Below, piece by piece: positions 52,901 to 61,873 of a stretch of 64,000 nucleotides of DNA; position 1 is the stretch's first letter; each line of letters begins with the position of its first letter. Where the stretch lies: assembly GCA_964447175.1 (NCBI GenBank), contig CAYURP010000006.1, positions 14,901-78,900 on the forward strand. The letters run 5' to 3'. Origin of the DNA: CAYURP01 sp964447175 (GTDB lineage Bacteria > Zixibacteria > MSB-5A5 > SM23-73-2). A model generated the notes under the pieces. That model searched no databases. It was not told where the DNA came from and saw only the letters and a list, made by a program, of their open reading frames with translations. The position numbers and the translations under genes were made by a program.

Positions 52901-54573
52901 ATGATAAAAAAGCTACTGCTTTTTATGGTTTTATTTTCTCTCAGCCTCCCGGCTTTTGCTACAATGGTAGACACAGCCTGGGTGAGAAGATACACCGATC
53001 AGTTAGATGAAGTACCTGATGAAGCTTCAGCAATATCTGTGGACTATTCTGGCTATATCTATGTAACCGGAAGCAGTTCTGGTAGCGGGACATTCTTGGA
53101 CTATGCCACCATAAAGTATGATTCATCTGGCAATGAGCTCTGGGTAAAAAGATATAATGGCCCGGGAAACTATGATGATGTGGCTCACGCTATGGCTGTG
53201 GACGATTCTGGAAATGTTTATGTAACAGGAGCAAGTCCCCAAAACAGCAGCGTGCCCTATAATAATGACTATGCCACTATAAAGTATGATTCTTCTGGCA
53301 ATCAACTCTGGGTAAAAAGATATAATGGCCCGGGTAACTCTGGCGATGTGGCTTATGCTATAGCACTGGATGATTCGGGAAATATCTATGTGACTGGAGG
53401 AAGTGTAAGCGGTGGGTGGCCTGACTATACTACCATAAAGTATGATTCATCTGGCAATGANNNNNNNNNNNNNNNNNNNNNNNNNNNNNNNNNNNNNNNN
53501 NNNNNNNNNNNNNNNNNNNNNNNNNNNNNNNNNNNNNNNNNNNNNNNNNNNNNNNNNNNNATGCTATGGCTGTGGATGATTCGGGAAATGTCTATGTGAC
53601 TGGAGGTAGTCTCGGGAGTGGGACATGGTATGACTATGCTACCATAAAGTACGTCGAGCGGGATAGTTGCCTTCTTTCGGGTGATATTAACAACGACGGG
53701 GTGGTGACTATAAAAGATATATGGGATTTCGTTGGTTACTTATATAACTGTGAACCGGAACCCTTTTGCCTTCTCTCGGGAGATGCGAATGGAAATTGTA
53801 AGGTCGATCTTGCGGATGTCTTATGGATGATTTACTATCTTTTTATACCTTATCCTCCTTTTGATACCCTTTTTCCATACTGTTCTTATCCTGACGATTA
53901 CTTAGATCCAGGAGTGAGAGACACTCTGAGAGTTGATTCTGTGGAAGCTGCACCAGGAGATGATTTTGCTATTCCTGTAAGTATATTCAACGATGAATAT
54001 ATTTACACAAACATACCTTTAACAATCGAAGATACTGCCAGGGTAGCAATTGATTCCATCGTTTACCACGGAACAAGGGGCGAGGGGAAGTTTTTCGACA
54101 GGCTTAATTACCTATGTGAGGGGACTTACGGTCTTTTGATTTTCAGCCCATACGAGCTAGCGAGTGTCGATTCACTATCACCTGGAGCAGGAGTTTCGGC
54201 CTATCTGTGGGGGCACGTGAAGGAAGGTGCAGACACTGGTTTTGTGAGAATAGATACTTCTTTTCTTGAACCTGAGCATCATCTGAGGTTTTACAAAAGC
54301 GATACCTACAGTCTGATCCCTGAATTTGTGTATGGAGGAGTCACGATTCTTTCTCCTTATATCTGCGGAGACGTGAATGGTAACGATTGGGTTGACATCT
54401 CGGATGCGGTCTACCTTGTAAACTACCTTTTCAAGAACGGTGATCCGCCTCAATGCCCGCCTTTTCCATACACATCCTGCGCAGATGCAAATGGAGATGG
54501 AAATGTGACAATTGCGGATGTGGTATATCTGGTTAACTATGTGTTCAAATCAGGGCCGGAACCGATCTGCTGA
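52901..54573 (+). CDS. Secreted SBBP-repeat protein with dockerin-like end (contains gap)
   Basis: A signal peptide (about 1-20, MIKKLLLFMVLFSLSLPAFA) is followed by near-identical beta-propeller repeats of about 60 residues (DYATIKYDSSGNELWVKRYNGPGN, AMAVDDSGNVYVTG), known as SBBP repeats. The N run at 53461-53560 cuts the gene; the frame before and after differs by one, as expected if the gap length is arbitrary. After the gap come another repeat, a linker with GDINNDGVVTIKDIWDFVGYL, and a C-terminal dockerin-like pair (GDVNGNDWVDISDAVYLVNYLF and ADANGDGNVTIADVVYLVNYVF) with calcium-loop aspartates. Likely an extracellular or surface protein. AGGAG precedes the ATG. Confidence 0.85.
53461..53560. 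other. Assembly gap (100 N)
   Basis: Exactly 100 N lie between two nearly identical SBBP repeat units, so the true number of repeats is unknown. Confidence 0.99.
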
Positions 54574-54731
54574 ACTAAAAGCAGATATTCAATTAGCAAA
54601 GAGAAATTAAGTAAAATTATCGAAACATACTGGCGAATTTCAGCCATCTCGGTTAGATTTTATACTTTATTACAAGGAGATTGTCCAATTCCTCTTGCCA
54701 AATATGATAGCTCTCCAGCTTGAATTAAGCT

Positions 54732-55499
54732 TTATCGGGCGGTGTAGCCTCCATCAATAACCAATTCGCTACCAGTGACAAACTTGGACTCATCAGAAGC
54801 AAGATAAAGGATACCATAAGCAATATCGTCTGCTTCACCCACATGTCCGATAGGGTGTAAACTGTCAAGCATCTTACGCCCTTCCTCCACATTGCCTTGC
54901 GATTTCAGGTAGTTTTCCACCATAGGCGTCCATATAAAGCCGGGATGAACCGAGTTAACCCGGATTTTATCCTTGGCGTATAACACTGCATCTGTTTTGG
55001 TCATTATTCGGACAGCACCCTTGGAGGCATGATATGGCGGCACATCAGGAGAGCTAACGATTCCATAAATGGAGGATAGGTTGATTATGCTTCCGTTTCC
55101 TGCTTTCCTCATATAGGGAATCACATGTTTGGTGCAGAAGAAGACACCTTTCACGTTAACCGCCATAACCTTATCCCATTCCTCCTCGGTTATCTCATGA
55201 GTATGCTTGCTTACTCCTGCAATGCCGGCATTGTTTACCAGAATGTCGATCTTCCCGAACTTTTTGTCGATATCAGCAAAGACTTTTTTCACTTCCTTCT
55301 CATTTGAGACATCCAGGTACCAGAACTCAGCCACCCGTCCACTATCCTTGATCTCCTTGGCTACCTCCGCTCCCTCTTTCTTGAGAATATCTGTGACCGC
55401 GATCTTGGCGCCTTCTTTTGCCAGAAAAAGACAACTAGCCTTCCCGATCCCCAGTGCACCGCCCGTGACTACAGCTACTTTGCCTTGTACTCTACCCAT
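54732..55499 (-). CDS. SDR-family oxidoreductase
   Basis: 255 residues of a classical short-chain dehydrogenase: GKVAVVTGGALGIGKA (cofactor loop), LVNNAGIAGV, INLSSIYG (catalytic serine), YHASK (Tyr/Lys) and HPGFIWTPM; the C-terminal FVTGSELVIDGGYTAR is the usual tetramer end. It may act on a sugar or 3-oxoacyl substrate; the sequence alone does not decide. ATG 55499 with AAGGAGG is chosen over the TTG at 55544, which would add 15 unusual residues. Confidence 0.92.
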   Translation of the reverse strand: MGRVQGKVAVVTGGALGIGKASCLFLAKEGAKIAVTDILKKEGAEVAKEIKDSGRVAEFWYLDVSNEKEVKKVFADIDKKFGKIDILVNNAGIAGVSKHTHEITEEEWDKVMAVNVKGVFFCTKHVIPYMRKAGNGSIINLSSIYGIVSSPDVPPYHASKGAVRIMTKTDAVLYAKDKIRVNSVHPGFIWTPMVENYLKSQGNVEEGRKMLDSLHPIGHVGEADDIAYGILYLASDESKFVTGSELVIDGGYTAR

Positions 55500-55688
55500 T
55501 TTTACCTCCTTGTAGGCTGGTTTACGTTTGAAATTGTCAATCAACCTTAATTGACTTAACTAGTTCTTTGTTTAAATAGATTACGAAATGCCTGCTCTCT
55601 CCGTTTATCTATTATCCATATGGGGCTTATAATTATTCAGTTCCTTACCATTTAGACCTGTTAATGGTAACACATCACTCTTCACAAT

Positions 55689-55723
55689 TTTACTCTTTAC
55701 TCTCTACTCTAAACTCTGAACTT
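55689..55723. repeat. Heptanucleotide array over the nfo stop codon
   Basis: Five 7-bp units (TTTACTC, TTTACTC, TCTACTC, TAAACTC, TGAACTT). The last codons and the stop of nfo (55709) lie within it. A 26-base core is identical to the array at 14473-14507 on the other strand. Confidence 0.8.
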
Positions 55724-56557
55724 TTTAACCAGGTTTCTCAGAGTCTTCAAATTCCTCTTGTCCATTTCTCCCTCTTTAGGTGTTTCTAATATCTTGGGCA
55801 CCTTTTCAAATCTAAGATCATTTAGAAGCAATTTAAAAGCCTCCCGGCCGATGAAGCCTTTGCCTATATGCTCGTGTCTATCCACTCTGGTTCCCAGATC
55901 CTTTTTGGAATCGTTAAGGTGAATCACTCTTAGCTTTTTTAACCCAATGATCCTGTCAAATTTTTTGAAGGTCTTCTCATAAACCTTTCTTGTTCGAATA
56001 TCATATCCTGCAGCAAAGGTGTGAGCGGTATCATAACACACGGCTAATCTCTTCTTCTCATCCACCAGATCTATTATCTCAGCCATCTGCTCAAACCTGT
56101 GTCCCAGGGTATTCCCCTGACCTGCAGTTGTTTCCAGACAGGTTTGGGCTTTGTATTTGAGGGCTTGGGAGTGCACCCAATTCAGAGAATCTGCTATCCT
56201 TTTTATCCCGTCTTTCTCATCCGGATTTGAGCCCGGATGCATAACCAGGCAGCAAAGACCTAACATCTCCGCCCGGGTAAGCTCAAAAAGAAGAGATTCC
56301 CTTGATTTTTTTAAAAGCTCTTCGTCTCTGGAAGCTATGTTTATCAGATAGGAATCGTGTGCCACCACCGGATATATCTGAGTATCCTTTTGCAGTTGTT
56401 TGAACTTATCTATCTCATTTGAGGTCAATTCTCTTGCCTTCCACTGATTGGCATTTTTAGTGAAGATCTGAATAGTTGAGCACCCTAACTCCTTGCCCCA
56501 GAGAAGTGAATTATAAACCCCTCCAGCAATTGACATATGAGCGCCAAGCAGTAACAT
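55709..56557 (-). CDS. nfo: Deoxyribonuclease IV (endonuclease IV)
   Basis: 282 residues: LLGAHMSIAGGVYNSL, MHPGSNPDE, CLETTAGQGNTLGHRFEQM, VCYDTAHTFAAGYDI, LRVIHLNDSKKDLGTRVDRHEHIGKGFIG and PKILETPKEG contain the His/Asp/Glu residues that bind the three zinc ions. The enzyme cuts the DNA backbone 5' of abasic sites. Its C-terminal codons (KFRV) and stop are made by a heptanucleotide repeat array, so its end may have been replaced by the repeat. It pairs functionally with mutM at 26408. Confidence 0.95.
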   Translation of the reverse strand: MLLLGAHMSIAGGVYNSLLWGKELGCSTIQIFTKNANQWKARELTSNEIDKFKQLQKDTQIYPVVAHDSYLINIASRDEELLKKSRESLLFELTRAEMLGLCCLVMHPGSNPDEKDGIKRIADSLNWVHSQALKYKAQTCLETTAGQGNTLGHRFEQMAEIIDLVDEKKRLAVCYDTAHTFAAGYDIRTRKVYEKTFKKFDRIIGLKKLRVIHLNDSKKDLGTRVDRHEHIGKGFIGREAFKLLLNDLRFEKVPKILETPKEGEMDKRNLKTLRNLVKKFRV

Positions 56558-56640
56558 TGTATATGGTTATTAGTTCATGGTTGTTGGTTAACCCATCCCC
56601 CTATTCCACAATTAACCATCTACGAACAACCATCGACCAA
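56557..56640. repeat. Degenerate heptanucleotide repeat between nfo and the DUF58 gene
   Basis: Both ends show 7-bp spaced units: TGGTTAT, TAGTTCA, TGGTTGT, TGGTTAA and, on the right, AACCATC repeated 14 bases apart with GAACAAC-like units between. It fills the whole gap. Confidence 0.6.
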
Positions 56641-56642
56641 CA

Positions 56643-57554
56643 TCAGAAGAGTCTTTTTCTTTTGCTCAAATAGGAATAAAGGGCAAAATCAAAAGGAACT
56701 GATGTATCCAAAAGGACATAATCAATCAAGCTCTGTCTGCATTCCAGAGTGTACCTCTTTACCAACCCTTCCAATTTCTGGATGTAATCCTTTCTGATAT
56801 GCCAGGGTGAGGCTTGAATCTCCTCGCCTGTCTCTAAATCCTTAAATATTGCCTCCTGGGTAAAGGAAAGGTTTCTCTCCTTGGGGTCCAGGATATGAAA
56901 TACAATAACCTCATGCTTTTTGTGCCTGAAATGCTTCAAGCCGGTGATTATTTGGTCCGGATCGTCGAAAAGATCGGATATCACAATGATAAGCCCACGC
57001 CTTTTGATCCTTTCCGCCATCTGGTGCAAAGCCGAGCTGACATTGGTGGTTTCAGAAGCTTTGAGTTTATCTATCTCCCTTAAAAGGTTGTGCAGGTGGG
57101 TCATGGTTGATTTGGGCGGAATATACTTTTTAATGTTTGAATCGAAGACCACCAGGCCCACCGAATCCCTCTGTTTGAGCATAAGATAAGACAAAGATGC
57201 AGCTAAATAAGAACTGTATTCGAGTTTATGTATCCCATTTGAGGAGTATCCCATGGAGCCGGATGTATCCAGAAGTATATAAGCTTTAAGGTTGGTCTCC
57301 TCCTCGAACTCCTTGACAAAGTAGCGATCGGTTTTAGCATACACCTTCCAGTCTATATTTCGCAAAGGGTCACCGGGCATATACTGGCGGTGTTCGGCAA
57401 ACTCCACCGAAAAGCCGTGATAGGGGCTGCGGTGAAGCCCGGCAATGAATCCCTCCACCACCAGCCTGGCTTTGATCTCCATCCCTGAAAGCTTGGAGAC
57501 CACATCCGGCTTCAAAAACCTGCGATATGAATCATTTTTTTTGTAGTCTTCCAT
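56643..57554 (-). CDS. DUF58 domain protein (von Willebrand-like)
   Basis: 303 residues. SGMEIKARLVVEGFIAGLHRSPYHGFSVEFAEHRQYMPGDPLRNIDWKVYAKTDRYFVKEFEEE is the DUF58 core. It is followed by a VWA-like region with YILLDTSGSMGYSS (MIDAS-type DxSxS). DUF58 proteins work with MoxR ATPases, here encoded at 58120, in assembly or activation of envelope or metal-dependent complexes. A small beta-rich protein gene lies between the two. No start oddity is seen. Confidence 0.92.
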   Translation of the reverse strand: MEDYKKNDSYRRFLKPDVVSKLSGMEIKARLVVEGFIAGLHRSPYHGFSVEFAEHRQYMPGDPLRNIDWKVYAKTDRYFVKEFEEETNLKAYILLDTSGSMGYSSNGIHKLEYSSYLAASLSYLMLKQRDSVGLVVFDSNIKKYIPPKSTMTHLHNLLREIDKLKASETTNVSSALHQMAERIKRRGLIIVISDLFDDPDQIITGLKHFRHKKHEVIVFHILDPKERNLSFTQEAIFKDLETGEEIQASPWHIRKDYIQKLEGLVKRYTLECRQSLIDYVLLDTSVPFDFALYSYLSKRKRLF

Positions 57555-57590
57555 CTAATGATCCATCACCATGGAATAGGTCTTCTATCC

Positions 57591-58034
57591 TTAAAAGGAA
57601 AACCTTATTCCGAATTGATTCACCGGTTTATCCACAAAACTCCCATGTATTCTCTGATAGTTTATGCTGAAACGGGGAAATATCTCTTTAACCACTCCCA
57701 GCTCCATATAATAGGTGAAATCGTCCTTTTTCTCCAGGTTGTAGTTCAAATCATAAGTGAACTCCAGGTTAAACCTGGTTCCCAGTTTAAAACTGTTGAT
57801 GGAAACCACCTGCAGTGTCTGCCCGGCATTTAGAAAATCATCATAACGATTCTGATAAAAAGAGACCTCATTAGTTAACTTCTCAAAACCCAGTGAACGA
57901 GCATAAGTCGAATTTTTGCCAATGAAGATAATCAATGCAAAAAGAAAAGCGGAAAACACTAAAACCTGTGTAAGCCGTCTCGGAGAGGCAAATATTCCCA
58001 CTGGCGACTTCAAATTCACCCTGTACCTCCTCAA
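57591..58034 (-). CDS. Hypothetical beta-rich membrane/outer-membrane protein
   Basis: 147 residues. Residues about 22-40 form a hydrophobic segment (VLVFSAFLFALIIFIGK) after a basic N-terminus, fitting a signal anchor. The rest alternates polar and aromatic residues in strands (TRFNLEFTYDLNYNLE, TYYMELGVV, FSINYQRIHG) and ends FGIRFSF, like an outer-membrane beta protein with a terminal phenylalanine. The family is unknown. It lies between MoxR and DUF58 on the same strand and may be part of that operon. Confidence 0.65.
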   Translation of the reverse strand: MRRYRVNLKSPVGIFASPRRLTQVLVFSAFLFALIIFIGKNSTYARSLGFEKLTNEVSFYQNRYDDFLNAGQTLQVVSINSFKLGTRFNLEFTYDLNYNLEKKDDFTYYMELGVVKEIFPRFSINYQRIHGSFVDKPVNQFGIRFSF

Positions 58035-58072
58035 TTTTTATTAGAATTTAATCTTTTTGTTTTTATTGGAGT

Positions 58073-58090
58073 GTCAAGCTTCAGCTTGAC
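58073..58090. repeat. GTCAAGCT/AGCTTGAC palindrome
   Basis: GTCAAGCT-TC-AGCTTGAC preceded by GGAGT. It is the same element, reversed, as at 31770 and within 33582-33704. Confidence 0.65.
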
Positions 58091-58119
58091 CTTATAAAAT
58101 TCGAGGTCAATTTTATATT

Positions 58120-59130
58120 TTACTCTTCCTCCTTCACATCTTTAAGCAATTTCTGGACTATCTCATAGGTTCCCACGCCATCAGCCTCAGCATTGAAGCT
58201 GGTCACTATACGATGCCGTAAAACCGGCAAAGCCACATCTCTTACATCCTCACAGGAAGGGGTATACCTTCCATCCAGAATAGCTTTAGTTTTAGCACCT
58301 AAGGTCATATATTGGGAAGCTCTTGGTCCCACACCCCAGCTAACCCAGTTTTTTATGTAATCCAGTGAATCAGATTCATTGGGCCGGGTAAATCGAGAGA
58401 TTCTTACTGCATAATTTATCACATGATCGGATACTGGAACCCTCCGGGTTAATTTTTGTAGCCTTACTATCTCCTCTGCTCCCATAACTTTGTTTAAATC
58501 CTGGGAATAAGCAGATGTGGTGGTCTTGACTATAAGGTTCTCCTCCTCCTGGGAAGGGTAATTTATATACACATTGAACATAAATCTGTCCAGCTGAGCC
58601 TCGGGCAGAGGGTAGGTCCCTTCCTGTTCAATCGGGTTCTGAGTAGCCAAGACAAAGAATGGCTCAGTTAGCTTGTATGTTTCACCACCGGCTGTGACCT
58701 CATGCTCCTGCATAGCTTGAAGCAGTGCGGACTGGGTTTTAGGCGGGGTTCTGTTAATCTCGTCTGCCAGGATAATATTGGCAAATACCGGACCTTTAAC
58801 AAACTTAAAAGTCCGCTCCCCGGTGGAAACGTTCTGCTGGATGATTTCGGTGCCCGTTATATCCGAGGGCATCAGATCAGGAGTGAACTGGATTCGGGAG
58901 AACTTCAAATCCAGAATTCTGGCAATGGTGGATATCATCAAGGTTTTTGCCAATCCCGGAACACCAATTAAAAGACAGTGTCCATTGGACAGAAGGGCAA
59001 TCAGAAGCTCATCAATGACCTTGTCCTGACCTATAATAACCTTTTTTATCTCATTTTTAATTCTATCCCTGGCATCTTTCAGCTTTTCCACAGCCTCGAT
59101 ATCTTTTTTCTCAACTTTTTCCTCGGGCAT
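58120..59130 (-). CDS. MoxR-family AAA+ ATPase
   Basis: 336 residues. Walker A is GVPGLAKT, Walker B is ILADEINRTPPKTQSALLQAMQE, and ATQNPIEQEGTYPLPEAQLDRFMF is the sensor-1/arginine-finger region characteristic of MoxR. The C-terminal helical lid has GPRASQYMTLGAKTKAILDGR. Family knowledge: MoxR ATPases are chaperone-like and pair with DUF58/VWA proteins. ATG 59130 has GGAGG just upstream and is preferred to the in-frame start at 59154. The gene heads the DUF58 operon. Confidence 0.95.
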   Translation of the reverse strand: MPEEKVEKKDIEAVEKLKDARDRIKNEIKKVIIGQDKVIDELLIALLSNGHCLLIGVPGLAKTLMISTIARILDLKFSRIQFTPDLMPSDITGTEIIQQNVSTGERTFKFVKGPVFANIILADEINRTPPKTQSALLQAMQEHEVTAGGETYKLTEPFFVLATQNPIEQEGTYPLPEAQLDRFMFNVYINYPSQEEENLIVKTTTSAYSQDLNKVMGAEEIVRLQKLTRRVPVSDHVINYAVRISRFTRPNESDSLDYIKNWVSWGVGPRASQYMTLGAKTKAILDGRYTPSCEDVRDVALPVLRHRIVTSFNAEADGVGTYEIVQKLLKDVKEEE

Positions 59131-59221
59131 TTTACCTCCGTAAAGATGATTCAAAAATCAATATTTAATCAAATTAACAAAATAACCAGCCTTGTCAACT
59201 ATTTATATTATACGCAGAAAG

Positions 59222-59680
59222 CATCCGAATGGAACAGAGAACGCCAGAACCTAACTTCTCGTACCCGCCGGGTCTCCTGACTTGGCGGGAAATAGCGTTA
59301 GAACCTAACTAAGTTATGTTTTGGTAAAAATAAATTGCAGTATAAGCTTTGGGAATATTGCGTTAATACAGGTTGAGACAACCTATGATACTTTCACCCT
59401 TCTATAAACGGTAGCCCACCTTGCCCTCAAGGTGGGCTGTCAGTTTAAGGTTAATAGATGTGGGTAGGACAAGGTCTCCTGACCTTGTCCCAAAGTTATA
59501 GGTCTGAATACCCAGAACTACCCACTATTATATCTCCCGACAGATAAAACAGATCGGGCTAAATGTAGAGGAGGGCTTCAGCCCTCCAGAATGTTCCTGT
59601 GCCCGACAGGTCCCCTGACCTGACGGGCAATAATACCAGAACATAACTTAAGTTAGGTTCTGGAAAATCACTAACGAATA
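59222..59680. repeat. Mosaic of hairpin repeats with shared loop
   Basis: This fills most of the gene-free 59131-59772 gap. Hairpins: CCCGCC/GGCGGG (59264-59289), AGCCCACCTTG/CAAGGTGGGCT (59413-59438), GGACAAGGTC/GACCTTGTCC (59467-59490), GGAGGGCTTCAGCCCTCC (59570-59587) and GCCCG-a-CAGGTC/GACCTG-a-CGGGC (59601-59628). Three share a GGTCtCCTGAC centre while their arms differ. A CCAGAACATAACTTAAGTTAGG palindrome closes the block near 59640-59665. Confidence 0.7.
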
Positions 59681-59772
59681 GAATCTATTGAAAGTTATCT
59701 TTTAGAATACCCCTTCACCAAATCGTTCAGCTTGTATAGATTGATCTTATTATCGCCCCAACCCAAAATAGA

Positions 59773-60456
59773 TCAGGAGGTGGAATCAGAAGAAAAAGTT
59801 GATGGCTCTGGTTTTATTACTATCTTGTCACCTGAGATGATCAGCTTTTGGGGTTGTTCGAAATCAAGATCAATAAAATCGCTTTTTAAAAGTCTGGTCT
59901 TTACGAAAAACAGAGGTTTGTCAAATCTATGAATACATTCCCAAAAAGGATCCTCTGCCCCGGGCAGTTCAGTTGTCCTTATAGAGGGTTCCTCAAGTGA
60001 TGTGAAATTCACCCTGACCGTCCTGTAAGCTGTAACCAGCCCTAAATCTTTAAGCCAGGGATCCCATCTTATAAATTCAACCTCTATCTGACATTTTTCT
60101 CCTGTTGCGAGAATCCGGTGATCATATCTTTTACCCTTCCGGTCAACAAAACTATAAACCAGATATTTCCCACCTCCACCCTCAGGTTCTATGGATATCT
60201 TCCCTATGGCTTCATCCCGGTAAAAAATCTGGTATGATATCAAAGACTCCCCGCTCCAGAAACATAATCTGGAACTGATCAACAACACCAGAGCTAAAAG
60301 CAAAAAAAGCACATTCCAGGCTCCCCTTTTTCGTCTGGATCTCTTCTCTGTATCCTGCTTTAAAGATTTTATCACAGACAAAAGCAAATAAACCAGAATC
60401 AAAAGCCCACACAGGAATAAAATTCCACCAAATATCGGTAGTCCTAATCCAACCAT
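59773..60456 (-). CDS. Hypothetical membrane protein
   Basis: 227 residues with two N-terminal membrane helices (about 4-29 and 46-64) separated by a basic loop (KQDTEKRSRRKRG), then a soluble beta-rich domain with YLVYSFVDRKGKRYDHRI and an IRTTELPGAEDPFWECI stretch. The C-terminus is acidic and serine-rich. No family is recognised. The AT-rich 200-base region upstream carries DnaA-box-like sites. The gene is on the same strand as the bactofilin operon but separated from it. Confidence 0.65.
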   Translation of the reverse strand: MVGLGLPIFGGILFLCGLLILVYLLLSVIKSLKQDTEKRSRRKRGAWNVLFLLLALVLLISSRLCFWSGESLISYQIFYRDEAIGKISIEPEGGGGKYLVYSFVDRKGKRYDHRILATGEKCQIEVEFIRWDPWLKDLGLVTAYRTVRVNFTSLEEPSIRTTELPGAEDPFWECIHRFDKPLFFVKTRLLKSDFIDLDFEQPQKLIISGDKIVIKPEPSTFSSDSTS

Positions 60457-60546
60457 TTTTTATACAATGAGTTCTCTAAATCATCTAATATTAAGATTTA
60501 CTAAATCACTCTTATTTGAAAATTTTCTCAGACTTACCAAGAATAT

Positions 60547-60646
60547 TGTGGATAACTAATATCCCATTCCCAGCAGCGTTTTCTCTTAAGTCCTTACAAA
60601 CCAACTGTTTGTTAAAATATCCACAATTATAGTCCATTTATTCACA
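60547..60646. other. Cluster of DnaA-box-like sites, candidate origin
   Basis: A perfect TTATCCACA on the minus strand (60547-60555), ATATCCACA (60617-60625, one mismatch) and TTATTCACA (60638-60646, fits TTATNCACA) occur within 100 bases in an AT-rich gap of 200 bases. rsmG-parA-parB are 1.2-3.4 kb away, a usual setting for oriC. dnaA itself is not in the window. Confidence 0.45.
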
Positions 60647-60656
60647 AAAGAAACCT

Positions 60657-61022
60657 CTACTCCTTTTGTTCTGGCTTTTTCTTTTCCTCCCTCATATTAC
60701 ATATACCGTGAAAAAGAGCTCCTTCCTCCACTATCAATCTCTTTGTGGTGAATTCTCCAATCACCACTGAGGTAGTGTGAAGCTCCAGCTTTTCCGTAGC
60801 GATGATATTGCCATTAACCTTACCCTCGATAATGGCATGTTTGGCTTCCAGATCGGCCTCCACAATTCCCTCGCTTCCCACCGAGAGGGTATCGGTACAG
60901 GCGATTTTACCTTTTACCTGACCATCGATTCTTATCCCGCCATCAACCTCGATTACTCCCTCCAGGTGGGTTCCCTTTCCAATAATTGTGTTCAATCCTT
61001 TTTCTCCTTTATCGTTTTTCAT
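60657..61022 (-). CDS. Bactofilin (polymer-forming cytoskeletal protein)
   Basis: 121 residues of the DUF583/bactofilin beta-helix: TIIGKGTHLEGVIEVDGGIRIDGQVKGKIACTDTLSVGSEGIVEADLEAKHAIIEGKVNGNI, repeating short strands with glycines at turns, then a charged tail (REEKKKPEQKE). It forms non-polar filaments without nucleotide and scaffolds envelope enzymes or ParAB-linked machinery. Its start overlaps the end of the M23 peptidase gene by 14 bases, implying coupled expression. Confidence 0.94.
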   Translation of the reverse strand: MKNDKGEKGLNTIIGKGTHLEGVIEVDGGIRIDGQVKGKIACTDTLSVGSEGIVEADLEAKHAIIEGKVNGNIIATEKLELHTTSVVIGEFTTKRLIVEEGALFHGICNMREEKKKPEQKE

Positions 61023-61857
61023 CTTTCTGTCCTATATAGTTTTCCGGGTTAACAGAAACTCCTCCCTTTTTTATCTCATAATGAAGATGAGGAGCAGAAC
61101 TCCTGCCAGTGTTTCCAGAGAGTGCTATCACCTGCCCTCTTCTTATCATTTGTTCTTTTGAAACACTGAGCTTGGAATTATGCCCGTAATAAGTCTCATA
61201 TCCGTTTTCATGATCAATGATTATCAGATTACCATAATGATCATCCCAGCCAGAAAATTTCACCATGCCTTTGGCAGTAGCCTTAACCTCTTTTCCCTCA
61301 GGTGCAGCAATGTCTATTCCCGGGTGGGCACCACTCAAAGACTTGGGATCATCTATGAATCCTTTGGAGATCCATCCATCCAGGGGTAAGCCATAAGGGA
61401 CATCATCATTTGCCCAGCTCTGGGTATCAGCAATTATAGCAGTTTCTGCTTTACCTGCTTGAACAAGGGAATCCCCAAACAAAACAGCACCACCCGTTTT
61501 TGAAGTTGAGAAACTAAATGACGAACTATCAATGCCGGCAAGCTGAGCAATCCTGAAGGTTAACTTGCGATATTCATTCAGTTCCTTTTCCAGCTGAGTT
61601 ACCCTTGCATTATACTCTCTTAGCTTTTGATTCTCCTGAATAAGCGATTCGGACAGATAAGCCTTGTACGAGATTTCACCCAGATATGTCACAAACACAA
61701 AAAAAATGGCAACCAGTATTCCCAGAACTAAAGCCAAGGTATATACAATTATCCTGGAAAGTCTGAAACTGATCCCCCTTCCCTGATCTGGATAGATCAT
61801 AAAATTCAGATGTTTTGCATTATTGAAAGTATTTGAGTTATGTTCCATAAAAATCAC
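61009..61857 (-). CDS. M23 (LytM-type) peptidoglycan endopeptidase
   Basis: About 280 residues: a cytoplasmic tail, a membrane anchor (about 34-56, IIVYTLALVLGILVAIFFVFV), a coiled coil (about 68-100) and a C-terminal M23 domain with GAHPGIDIAAPEG (H and D zinc ligands), DHENGYETYYGHNS and APHLHYEI (HxH). It should cut peptide crosslinks in the wall from the periplasmic side. The start is GTG 61857 or ATG 61848; neither has a clear ribosome site. It sits between parB and bactofilin, a partner known to recruit M23 enzymes in other bacteria. Confidence 0.93.
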   Translation of the reverse strand: MIFMEHNSNTFNNAKHLNFMIYPDQGRGISFRLSRIIVYTLALVLGILVAIFFVFVTYLGEISYKAYLSESLIQENQKLREYNARVTQLEKELNEYRKLTFRIAQLAGIDSSSFSFSTSKTGGAVLFGDSLVQAGKAETAIIADTQSWANDDVPYGLPLDGWISKGFIDDPKSLSGAHPGIDIAAPEGKEVKATAKGMVKFSGWDDHYGNLIIIDHENGYETYYGHNSKLSVSKEQMIRRGQVIALSGNTGRSSAPHLHYEIKKGGVSVNPENYIGQKDEKR

Positions 61858-61873
61858 ATTATAATTTAATTCA

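Noticed and set aside
53080..53640. Regular DNA repeats suggesting a CRISPR array
   Set aside because: The units are about 180 bases, coding and in frame, and encode SBBP repeats.
59222..59680. Repeat block suggesting CRISPR
   Set aside because: The hairpins differ in sequence and spacing and there are no cas genes; the nearby Cas4-like nuclease at 29244 is unrelated in position.
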